From: Corythucha ciliata
Lineage: Eukaryota; Arthropoda; Insecta; Hemiptera; Tingidae
Assembly (NCBI GenBank): GCA_038030265.1
Contig: CM075943.1
Location: 21,514,001-21,578,000, forward strand
Reading direction: 5' to 3'
Length of the DNA: 64,000 nt
Part shown: positions 38,340 to 49,131 of the stretch, one piece after another
Numbering within the stretch: the stretch's first letter is position 1
Layout: the number at the start of each line of letters is the position of its first letter
Made by a program: the position numbers and the translations under genes
Notes under the pieces: model-generated
Database searches by the model: none
What the model was told of the DNA's origin: nothing
What the model saw: only the letters and a program-made list of their open reading frames with translations

Positions 38340-41300
38340 GATTTCCGTGGAAAAAGCGAAGGTTTAGAACTGCAGGTTATGGGTTTATTTCTAGTTGCCT
38401 AGAGCCTCTTTAACAGTATTTTTTTTTTTTTTACATTACTAGCATTACTACGAGTGTATTTCGGTTTCAAATACTACATGATTTTTGAGTTTTTCGTTTA
38501 TTTCGAGTCTGCAATTACACTTCCTTCGCGTGCTTCTCAACTAAAGTCAGAAAAATGCGATACTATTGCTGCTTCAGTGACTGTAAGAGTTCTTCCATTC
38601 CGGGTCGACCTGGTTTTGACCCAGCTACTAAATTTATCCCTTTCCCTCAACCTTACCGGCACATGACTGAATACGTCCCAAATTGAGGAAAAAGGGAAGA
38701 GAAAGTACATGTGAAGGAGTGTGATAAATGCGCAACTATGATGGGACTTCATGTTAAGGTGCCCCCGGAACGACGAGTTTTCATCGATACGTTTCGTGAG
38801 ACGGAGGCTGAAGAATAAAATCAGAATTGGATATCTGCAAATGTGGTTTTAGTTTGACGGGAATGAGAGAAAAATAAATTCACTTTACACAGCACAAGAC
38901 AAGAGTAACCCATAACCTGGCCTAAGCGGGTTGCAAAACTGTTGAAGTAGGACTGGAGAGCGCATGAGTGGAAGTCTATTCGCGTTCTGTGTGGCAAGGC
39001 CTGTCCGGCTGCTGACCCTGAAATTGATCCTTAAAGTAATGCAGTTCCAGGTTTTCCTGGGACAAACCCATTTTACAGGGCCCATAATCAAAATATTTTT
39101 TTCAAATTTAATAACCAAATCGTGTTTTTTTTTCTTTCCCCGCAAAGTACAAGGAGCCTCGACGTCTTCAGGCCGTCTTTTTTTTTTTTTGGTATATCTG
39201 AGATTTGGATGAGTTGTGGATGCATCAAACTAGGTCAAAATGATCAAAAATTTGTTTTCCGTCTGCTTTTCTTTAGAAGATCCAAGAATAAAATTGTATG
39301 CCACCTCAAGATTCAACAAAAATGCGGCAGGGAGGCGAAAAACGACGTCTTTGTAGGTTTGTAAACGATAGGCGGATCATAATTTATTTGTTTTTTACGG
39401 AAGAAGTTCCGTGAGTCGCAAGCTGTAATTGCAGACAATTTGAAGTAAGGGAAAGGCTTTTAAGAACTAATAATTCATAATAAAGGCTCTAGCAATGATC
39501 AAAGTAGAACTCAACAGAAATTGGCTAGTTTCGATCGGTTCTCCCAGCAATTTTCGTTCATTCATTGCTTAAAAAACTTCAAAAAGGCAATGGGCTTCTG
39601 ATTTAATTACAGAATTACCATGTCAAGCCCATAAAAGTAGAATCATCAATAAAAACACTGGTCGTACTATAATTAAATTTCTCAGTTGAACAGACAAAAA
39701 GGCTACGAAAGTAATCCTATCAAAAAGCTTCATAAGAAGCAAAGAAATCCTTCACTTGATTAATCCTCCATATTTCTTTGTATGGGTATTAATTATTTCC
39801 TTCCCTTTTCAGGTAGGTATAACGAAATTATATTCACCCTGATCAAGTTCAAAATATTCACCAATACAATTTTATTCTATTCTCGAATATTGACGTATAT
39901 TGTACCTTCTCTTGAATAAATCCTACCATAAACTGGCTTGTTTGCGCCATTTTCCGATCCTCTCTCATCAATGGAATATGCATGAGCATTTTTTATTTTA
40001 TTTCCAAGGGCGGGAAAAAAATGTTCTGTGAGCGCGCGCCTTCTTGAGCTGTTTTTGTTCAAGGACGCTTTCTTATAACGACTGCCACGGCATAGGATGT
40101 TCGGTTGAGGACTAATGGCTATGTAGCGATGGGGAATGAAGGGGAGAACTTCGTGGTTTAGAACAGGTTTTTCTTCTTGGATAGAGAGAGAAAAAAAGGA
40201 AGACGATGAAGAAAAAGAACAGGTGACCTGAACGTAAGTTTTTTTTTCCCCATCGATGAGAAGATTGGGGGTAGATAAGACCGCAGGTTAGTGACTGGTC
40301 TAGCAGCAGAGGAAGGAATAATATTGGGAGGAACGAAAAAAGAGTGGTCCTAGGAGGAGAGGCCTAGGCTAAAACTTACCTGGAACCAACCAAACGCCCA
40401 CCTTTTAACTTTAATTGTACTTTTATAAAATAAATTGTTAAAACTCAACAAGAATTTAACAGAATTTGTCGTGTTGAAACTTGAAAGAAATAACTTGTTG
40501 TTGAGCAATTTAACTCAATTCTCCTCCATCAATTTTTTTTTTTTTTTTTTTTTTGTCGTCGTCTCGTATCCATCGCCCGGCTCAATACTCCACGTATATA
40601 AAACGAGAATGATCACGTTCTCCTAGGGGGCAACGAAGAAATTCTTGCATGACATGAGACAAAAAAAAACGTATACGCTATATTAGAGGAATCCGTTGAA
40701 GTGAGACATTTTCTTACAGGTGGAAAAAACACACACACACACTCATTTCTAACTTTATCACCAGGAATTCACACAACTCACTTTCTCTGTTGCCTGAAGG
40801 AAGGAATTCAGAGTCGCTTATTAAGCTCGTTACCTTTTTCTCACATTAGTCAATCCCTCTCCTACCACCCCACCTTTCCATTGACACAGGTCATCCCATA
40901 CCCAAACAAAATACATAATAAGAGAAAAGTAGAAGTTGAACTTGGTGTTTCATGCACGCATGTGCATAACATCATAAGGTTGATCTTAAACAAACGCAGG
41001 AGTGATTTCAGAAAGCATTCGAAGTTCCAATTTGTTAACTTCTGTATTTTGGGATACCTTTCTGACAATAGTGAGTTTCAGCACTCTTCGGATAAATCAT
41101 CCGTTAACCTTATTTTCAAATGTTAACCAATCCGTAACCGTAAAAATTTACGTTTAAGTACTTTAAAGTTGGCGTTACCGTTAACGGAACTGATATAGGT
41201 GCCGCAGATCTTCGGCCATTACTGTCCTTCACCTACGTCACGAGCAGTACCAGCCGCCTTTGCGCTAGACCCAGTACAATATTAATTGTTATTGGGTTGT

Positions 41301-42795
41301 GATTTTTGAGAATTATTCATAAACTTCAATTTCAAAATTAACTTGCTCTGCTGCTCTAGGGCGAGCAATCGGAAGTAAAGGACTGCTGGTGACGTCAGTC
41401 CCCACCCCTCCCGACTGATGGGCTGGGGGAAATCTGCGGCAACTATTTAAGAGTTTAGTCACCTTCACCTTCAACTGATGGTAAAACTCCCTATACGACC
41501 TACGAACAAGTTCGTCGTTCTCAAGAACTAGATCAGAGGGAAAGATGAAAAAGGAAAGTTTAACAATTAATAATTGCCCCAGACTGAAGAAGTTTTTCTT
41601 TCTTTCTTTTGGAAAATGTAGATAGCAGAGAGCTCGGGCATAAAAACGACATTATCCAGTTTACAGGCATATCTTTTGTTTTAAGTTTATAGCGCCATTA
41701 AAAATATGTGTGTTTTTTTTTTACGAGATGGCAGAAAACTATAGACACCCGATATCTGTCATTCTTACTGCAAATGCGTCCTACTTGAAGGTACCGCGCC
41801 CACATAAAAACTGCTGAGTGTCTGACTTTTCAGAATAAGGAAAAACGTGGTGACTAATAAGGGTTTTTGTGCCAGCTTATTTCACCTTTTTTCTGTTAGG
41901 TCTTAAGTAAATAACGCGATTAGCAACGCGGTAAAGGTTGATGATTAACTTAAAAAAAGAAGAAGTCCCGTTGCAACGAATACCTTTTGGAAAATGAGCG
42001 CAAGAGGGTACATGTCATTAACGCTTTTTGCAGGGTTTCCCATTTCCATTATGCTCTTTCTTTCCAAATACCTATAGCTTTGTTAACGTGGTTAGTGAAA
42101 ACGCTTAATCCACGCAAGGGTTATCTTATATACTTATTATTATAATATGAAAAGCGAGCATTAACGTTGAAACTATACGCGTATCGTTTTCGGCTGCTAA
42201 TCATTTTCAGATTGTTTTAAATAGAGTACCCCTGTATCCTAGCACTTTACTCAAATGAAGTGGTAAATTTTAGATTATCAAATAACTATAACATTTATCA
42301 AGGTCTCAGGTTGCGCTGGGATTGTACCTTGATTATGGGAATCAATTTGGTGATCCAACCTCATTTGGGAATCAACTCATACGCGACACGCGGCGTATAC
42401 AAACTTCAGTGCCCCTATTCTGCGACTCTTTTAGAGCAGCCCGTTTTCTTTCTATTCCATATACTAGCCCACAGTCAATAAGAACATAAAAAAGGGGTTC
42501 ACCTTACACCGAAAGTGGTGTTTGATTTTTTTGTCTTGTATTATTGTTTCTGTAAGTTAGAAGATAAGGATTCTGAGTTTTCGTCGTCCTAACCCTAGTG
42601 CTAACTTCAGGGCAAGCCAAAAACCGTCGATTTTTTGGGTTGTAGGCCGCGAATAACTTCTTTCCTATGCTTCCTAGCTAAACGATAGCTATATTCATAT
42701 TAGTAGATTACAAAATACTCAAAATGATTCACCCTTTGGTGAAGTTCGATAAATTGAGAAAGATGTTGTCGCCGGTATTCAATTAAATAAATTAA
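38340..42795. other. Intergenic DNA, no gene recognised
   Basis: Contains poly-T runs (about 38420, 40531-40554), a short CA run near 40731 and one dispersed-repeat copy at 41068-41185. The longest open frame (141 codons, 40701-41126) is Ser/His/Leu-rich and overlaps that repeat; I do not regard it as a gene. Confidence 0.45.
41068..41185 (+). repeat. Dispersed repeat, copy 2
   Basis: Partner of 23828-23935 with the same order of conserved words (AATAGTGAGTTTCAGCACTC, TTATTTTCAAATGTTAACC). Confidence 0.6.
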
Positions 42796-42868
42796 ATGAA
42801 AGTGATATATTTCCGGACGACGATGGAAGGGCATAGCCCAACTCAATTCGAGTTTCGAGAAAAAATGG

Positions 42869-42941
42869 GCTCCCCGGCAGGATTTGAACCCGCAACCTCT
42901 GGCTTACTAGTCCAGCACGCTGCCAATTGCGCCATGGTTAC
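42869..42941 (-). tRNA. tRNA-Thr(AGT)-like pseudogene or SINE head
   Basis: On the minus strand a 73-nt cloverleaf can be drawn. The A-box-like segment TGGCGCAATTGG contains G18-G19 and A21. The D stem GCGC/GCGT pairs. The anticodon loop is CTAGTAA (anticodon AGT) on a CTGGA/GCCAG stem with one A-G mismatch. The T arm GCGGG-TTCAAAT-CCTGC pairs fully and contains a perfect B box GGTTCAAATCC. The acceptor stem is broken: GTAACCA against CGGGGAG gives only three pairs. Intact promoter boxes with a destroyed acceptor stem suggest a pseudogene or the head of a tRNA-derived SINE rather than a working tRNA. Confidence 0.65.
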
Positions 42942-43482
42942 TGGTTCAATGGAATATAATTTCATACAAAGGGAGATAATTCACACTCAAAACCTGACAG
43001 ACCTTAGTAATCACAGATTTCAATAATTTGCAAAATGAGAGCTCGCATGGGCGCTGAGGAGGGCAGAGACAATAAGCTTTGAAGTGCAATATTATGGACG
43101 AGCCGCGGAGCATAATACAACATGCTATGAGACCAATGAGGGTGTGACAAAAGGTCTCACCAGAAAACCATGAAAACAAAAGAAGGTGACCTCCACTTCA
43201 GACAATTATATCTGGAAATGCCAGACTTTTTACGGGTGTATTTCTTTCAGTTTCAAATTTTGAGGCAACCTTTGGAATTGAATTACTTTTGAGCTTGGAA
43301 TACAAAGGAACAAGAACAAACGGGACCTTGTACACAGAAAAGTAACGAGAATGCATAGAAAGGGGAACGCGACTTATGAGGGACGGACATTTTAGAAGTA
43401 ATGAACGATCTAAGAAAACGTCGTTGACAACAATCGTCTATAGCCCAGATTTTGGCTTTAGTTACGTTAAATTCGGATATTA

Positions 43483-43590
43483 AAATCAGTGATCAATGTA
43501 AAAAATACAAACGGAAAACGGTGAACCAGGAATGTACGCGGTAGAAGATGAAAATTCAATTCAAATGGTGTTAGCCGATGGTGAAAATGT
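43483..43590 (-). repeat. Dispersed repeat, copy 1 of pair with 45575
   Basis: AAAATCAGTGATCAAT, a GAACCAGGAA-GTACGCGG segment followed by AGAAGA, and GAAAATGTTTG(A/G)ATA recur in the same order at 45575-45685. On the minus strand the reading frames of both loci include LLPRTF, which explains two similar short open frames without implying a protein. An AATAAA on the minus strand of the second copy suggests a retroelement 3' end. Confidence 0.5.
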
Positions 43591-45308
43591 TTGAATAACG
43601 AAGAAAAAACAACAACATGACTAAGGTTGCTGACAAAATTGTTATGTAGGTACCTATTGAATTCTGTTTTCAAATTCATTGGACTATAAATTAATAACAT
43701 TACAGCATCCAATTCAAGCATAACGGCCACTTTCATGCATAGAACCGTTGAACGATGGAACATGACAGTATGACTGCCGAAGACATTACGAGGAGGGAAA
43801 GGGTATACGAAAGGAAGCCATTTTGCGAACTTTTTATTTAAAATTACTTTTCCTCAAGACCTACTGGGGAAACAAGTTTTGAAACAAAGAAAACGATATC
43901 TACTATCAAATTCTCTTTCACCTCTTTAGGTATGATCCGCTCATAACTATAACAAGTAGGCATTTATTTTCATAGGCTGATGAAAGCCATGGTTTAGGGT
44001 GAACTGAACATTTTCGAGGGCAGCCCTGCCCATCCTCTATCTATAAATTGTAGGTGCTGCTCTTGAACTAAAGAATATTGAGTCATAACTTATAATGAGT
44101 TGTTTGAAGAACATCAAAACTTATAGGGTAGTTTTTAGAAGGACCCATTCTCCAAATTGAAAAAAATGGTGCATAACTGAAGGGGAACAGACGGGGTTAC
44201 AATATTCATTCGCACGTCTTCTTTCTCACGTTTTATCGATTTTTATGTTCTTGTAACAACATGAAGTGAACATTGTTGAACGACACGGAGCCCTATAGAG
44301 CGCCCGACGGTGTGTATTAATTTTTAGGCACTTTTTTATTTAAACAAAGAGCTTGCGGCTGCGGTGACTGTCGCAACGTGAAGCTGCGTCACTATAGCAA
44401 TTGTTCTATTTTTCCACTGCGGGCTTACGCAACAAGAAAAAAAAAATGTGCTTAGAACAAAAAAATGGAAAACTCCCCTCTCACAAGTGCAGCTTTTACT
44501 CTTTTCATTCTCATACGCCAAGCAATTTCAAGGACAGCGCGGAAATGAACAGTCTCTTTTTGCCCTCATCAAATGAAAACTATATACCTCTCGCTGCGAA
44601 GTATTTCCGGTGCCCGGAAACGGACACACAGTGTGGTCATGTAGTTTTTTATTTACATTTTTCGATTCCGTAGAATGGAGAAACGGAATAGTTTCATTAT
44701 ATGTAGTTCAAAGTTTTATAATACTTTTCAAACGGTTGTTCCCACAGGCTTATTTGCTTTGATAAGACAGACAAGCAACAAAAAACCCAAGAAAAATGTT
44801 TATACCCTAGAATACAGACAGAACTACTTGATCCTCAGGAATATGAATATTGTAATTGTATTAAGGACGTTTAAATCATTCTCGTTTCCAGCATCCGTGG
44901 CCTTGCGTCTCACTCTTTTGAATATCACTCCTCTCTACGAAGGATAGGCGCGAGACAGAGAAAAACTAAAGCGGAGCCTCTCCCACACGGTGCATACGTA
45001 TAATCGCTTCATTTATTTTCACATTAGAAGCTCGTAAATAGAGAAACTCCGATAATGACGATTGTTTGAACTTCATCGTCGTTTCCAAATCAAGAGTTCT
45101 ACACCTTTACCGATAGCCTCCCCCATCCTCTAATCGTTGTAGAAATGAAAGACATGCAGTAGGTATCTAAGTATTTCTTTTCTATTTACATTCTCAACAA
45201 ACATCGTCTTGGAAGGATCCAAGCGGGAAACGCCTCTTTGACCATACATATAAAATGTTCTACGATGAACCGTATTTATAGAGATATAATTAACAGTTGA
45301 TATGCTAT

Positions 45309-45432
45309 GGTTAATGTGAGTAAAAGGTAAATGTGCTCATTTACATGCGCATTTTCACCCGTGAAAATGCGCACATTTACCAAAGAAACTGTGAACGGTG
45401 AATGTGCACATTTACCGTTTACTCATATTAAC
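45309..45432. repeat. Nested palindromes (hairpin cluster)
   Basis: The outer arms GGTTAATGTGAGTAAAAGGT and the complement of 45405-45432 pair over ~28 bp with two mismatches. Inside lies a perfect 13-bp stem, TGCGCATTTTCAC with GTGAAAATGCGCA around a CC loop. The word AATGTGC(A/T)CATTTAC is repeated in both orientations. It is probably a small foldback element. Confidence 0.75.
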
Positions 45433-45574
45433 CTTAATTTTAATAGGTCGTATGATCTTTGGAACAACTTAAATTAAGGCTTCGATATGGTAGATCTTTG
45501 AATACAGCCATGTCTTCAGAAATCTTTGAATTCCAAGAAAATTTGAATTAAACGAAGCCTGATCAGACATTTGG

Positions 45575-45685
45575 GCATAAAATCAGCGATTTATTCAATA
45601 ATACGGTTTTAAACCGGTGGCAGGGAAAAGTACGCGGGAGAAGACGCGGAAATCCAAACGGCGGCAACAGATTGAGAAAATGTTT
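45575..45685 (-). repeat. Dispersed repeat, copy 2 of pair with 43483
   Basis: Shares AAAATCAGCGAT, CAGGGAAAAGTACGCGGGAG and GAAAATGTTTGGATA with the first copy. On the minus strand ATTGAATAAATCGCTGATTT includes an AATAAA. Confidence 0.5.
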
Positions 45686-46726
45686 GGATACAAACATTTG
45701 TAAATAAATCAAGCCGCGCTTTTCAGTCGATATAGAGATAGGTACATAAAATAAATTAAAATTATATAAATCAATGCGGTAAAATCGCAATTTGAGCTAT
45801 TCTATAGGTTTTAGATATGAGTCATTAGTCCGTTAGTCATCAACTGTGGCTAGGCAGGTACAAAGTAGGAAAGCTACTGTATTCCTGTTTATAAAAATGC
45901 CGTGTCTTGAACTTCAAAGTGACACACATTTTTTCCATATTTCAAGAAGAAAACACGAGCAGCAGTTTTTTAAAAAAATGTGAAAGTTGGAGTTTACCAC
46001 AGGAATAAAAAGTTACCTGGACAAGATGCGAAGTAGAACAGAGCGAGAATCCACCAAGCCGGTCCTGCCATCGTCGATCCTCAACAAAATTTCCTCGTGG
46101 AACAAGAAAAACGTCAATTTCACTGAACACTGAATTTCTCGATATCCATAAATAATAAACAAAACGAAACTAAACGCACTTCTTTTTTTTAAGTCACTAT
46201 TTTTAAATCACACATTTGGCGCACTGTAAAAACCAAAGACAAAAACTGGGGAATCTGTGAAAAAATGTAAATCCAAAACTGAAAAAAGAAAATCGAAACG
46301 TCAACACTTTCAGTACGTTGTTTCTGTGACTCAATGTAACTACCTGTTGAAGCGAGAACCTTAACCACACTACTTGTGTCTGTTGGCGCTCGGCATGAAA
46401 GTCGTGATTCTCCTCTCCTATGTGGGGCGGGGCGCGCGCGCTTCAAGAACTCCACGCCATCGCAGTTTTTAAAGTTGAAGCGTTGTCTGAGCGTTTAGCA
46501 ATGCCCCCCCCCCACACCCCCGACCGAGGCACAAACAAATTGAAGTTGCCTCAAGACTCCATCAGAGGACGCTTGGATGCTCGTGAGTTGCATGTGAAAC
46601 GAGCAATTTTCGAAAAAGAAATAGCGAGTAAAGGATTAAATTATGTGAAAAGAAATTGTTTAGAATTGTTCGGTTGTGTCGCGCGTCTACGGCCTGTGCA
46701 CCTACGGGCCAAATAAAAAATCGTAA

Positions 46727-46863
46727 GACCCTGTTCACAAGCTCTGTGCTATGCGTCTGTGGAGTCCATGGAACCAAACAAATTTATTCCCTCGAAAAAT
46801 GAAGCTTTTTGATAGGTTGCATAGACTACACAGACGCATAGCATATGTCTTGTGAACGGGGCC
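46727..46863. mobile_element. 137-bp MITE with TAA duplication
   Basis: The inverted termini GACCCTGTTCACAAG and GGCCCCGTTCACAAG (from the right) are flanked by TAA at 46724-46726 and TAA at 46864-46866, as in Harbinger-type MITEs. Related to 26626-26750. Confidence 0.85.
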
Positions 46864-47135
46864 TAAAAGTTACAGCCATGTACCTGGGAGGACTTCACAG
46901 ACCTGAAAAATTTATCTTCGTGGGGAGGGTTTTTTTTTTCTCTTTAATTGTAGTCTAGAACTTCAATGCTTTGCTGATGTCAAGTACCTAAGAAATACTT
47001 GAATGCCAAGGTAACTGCCAGAATGTTCGTCTCTTCGACTGAAACCATTATTCCAAGAATTGACTTTCATCTTACAGCAAGGGCGGATACACAGATTTGA
47101 CCGGCCCGGAGCACTGGGAAAATATCGGCCCAATA

Positions 47136-48768
47136 CAGGGTGTTTCAGGAGGAATGATCAGGACTTTAACCAGTCGTAGTACTAACTAGGACTAACCAAA
47201 ATCACCGTATGAACATAGGGTCGCAAACGCTTCATTTCCGAGTTACAGGTATTTTTGTCATTTTTCGGCCAAACGCGTTCTCTTCGTCAATAATCATTTC
47301 TAGCGTCCTAGCCATTCGTAACAGAACAATACGGATTACATTTCTGAAAAGAGCAGAAATTTTTGGTTTAAAGCGGCCCATACACGTACAATAATATTGC
47401 GCAATAATAGGGGTTGTACTGTACAATAAAATTTAACGTTTGCGGGTTGTATTGATGGGTTGCACAATACAATGAACAACCTATTTTTTTATCCCTAAAC
47501 ATCTGGAAACGAAATATTGTACAAATTTATTGCGCAATATTTATTGTACGTCTATGGACCCCTTAAGAAACGCTGTTTTAACTTACCGAACTAATGTTTT
47601 ATTTCTTGAAAAAGCGGAAAAGTGCAAATTTGATTTTTACCATTTCCTTCAAAGACGAATCTTCCGAAGTCTTCGGTGGTAAAGGTACGGTTAAGTTATT
47701 GTAATAACATGCCAGTGTTGTAAGCTACAAAATGGCTCTTTAAATTTTGAAATCGACGCATTTTTGACTGAGATACCACTGCGAACGTTCAGAAATTCCT
47801 GATCAGATCGTCAATAATTGAGCCACATTTCACCAAGCATAAAAAATTGAAAACAGCTATTTCCGCGTCGATCTTTGAACGAGCATAAAGAAATAATTTC
47901 ATAAAACGAATACCCCAAGTTTTTTGCCAAATAATTAATTTATCCTCTCCTCCCCCGCCCATCACCTACACCTCAACAATAATAAATACATGTTATTTTG
48001 TCAAATTATTACTCCCTCCCATCCCTCCTCCACACTTAACCATCAGCAATATCCAAAATCTCACCAAAATGATCTAAAAGTTGTACTTTTGTTGGTGGGT
48101 AGTTGAGGCCGACGGTGGGGTGCAATTGGAGGGGAAGGGGGAGTCATTTTCAAACTAAATAACATTACAGCGTATCACAAAAGTATTTATGATTGCATGT
48201 TCAAAGATTGACGCGGAAACAACTATTTTTATTTGGGGGGGGGGGGGGGTATGTGCAAAATGGCTTTATTTGACGATCTGATCAGGAATTTCTGAACGTT
48301 CGCTGTGGTATCTCAGTCAAAAATGCGTCGTTTTTAAAATTTAAAGAGTCATTTTGTAGCTTATGCAATACTGGCATGTTTTTACAATAACTTAACCATA
48401 CCTTTACCTCCGAAGACTTCGGAAGATTCGTCTTTGAAGGAAATGGTAAAAATCAAATTTGCACTTTTCCGCTTTTTCAAGAAATAAAATAAAATACTTA
48501 AACATCAGTTCGGTTAGTTAAAACAGCGTTTCTTAAACCCAAAATGTCTGCTCTTTTCAGAAATGAAATTCGTATTGCTCTGTTACGAATGGCTAGGACG
48601 CTGGAAATGATTATTGACGAAAAGAACACGTTTGGCCGAAAAATGACTAAAATACCTGTAACTCAGAAATGAAGGGTTTGCGACCCTATGTTCATGTGGT
48701 GATTTTTGTTCGTCCTCGTTAGTACTACGACTGGTTAAAGTCCTGATCATTCCTCCTGAAACACCCTG
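47136..48768. mobile_element. Long foldback element (~600-bp inverted arms), TA duplication
   Basis: The ends CAGGGTGTTTCAGGAGGAAT and its exact complement are flanked by TA (47134-47135 and 48769-48770). The arms can be followed inward for roughly 600 bp, with a short unique centre near 47950-48180. The interior is non-coding. TA duplication and CAGGG ends suggest a Tc1/mariner-type non-autonomous element. The left arm is interrupted by the MITE at 47372-47563. Confidence 0.85.
47372..47563. mobile_element. 192-bp MITE nested in the foldback arm
   Basis: Inverted termini AGCGGCCCATACACGTACAA and AGGGGTCCATAGACGTACAA (from the right), flanked by TAA at 47369-47371 and 47564-47566. The opposite arm of the foldback element carries the uninterrupted sequence with a single TAA (48533-48535, read on the minus strand), a direct empty-site control. 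Confidence 0.9.
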
Positions 48769-49131
48769 TACTATGTATACTATATGCATAGGGTGAATCT
48801 GGAGGAACGTGACAAACTTGCACGGGATAGCGCGTACCTGGACTCACAAAAAATGTCATGTAGAAGCATAGCCGAAAATGCTTTGGTTGCGCGATATGAG
48901 CATTTTCCTGTTTTTTCTTTTTTTTTTAGTTTCATTACTTTTTATGCTAAATGTCGTGTTCACGGCTCACCGTTGGTGGTTAGACAAGAAATGACGGTGA
49001 ATTCGGAAAGAGGGCAAAATCCTGTTCCTGAAACCACCTGAAAATCAGAAAATGTCGCACCGCGTGGCTATTTTAGCCATGTGAACAGTGAACAAGTAGA
49101 TTTTTAAAATAACTGATAAATTTCACGTCAG

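Larger units (their letters stand above)
42945..46700. other. Intergenic DNA, no gene recognised
   Basis: Open frames of 60-98 codons on both strands lack family motifs. Two diverged copies of one dispersed repeat (43483-43590 and 45575-45685) and a palindromic cluster (45309-45432) are listed separately. Confidence 0.4.

Noticed and set aside
40701..41126. 141-codon plus-strand open frame
   Set aside because: Overlaps a dispersed repeat shared with 23828 and shows no domain or splice context.
42796..43026. Open frame containing PAGFEPATS
   Set aside because: This peptide is the antisense reading of the tRNA-like sequence at 42869-42941, a common false protein.
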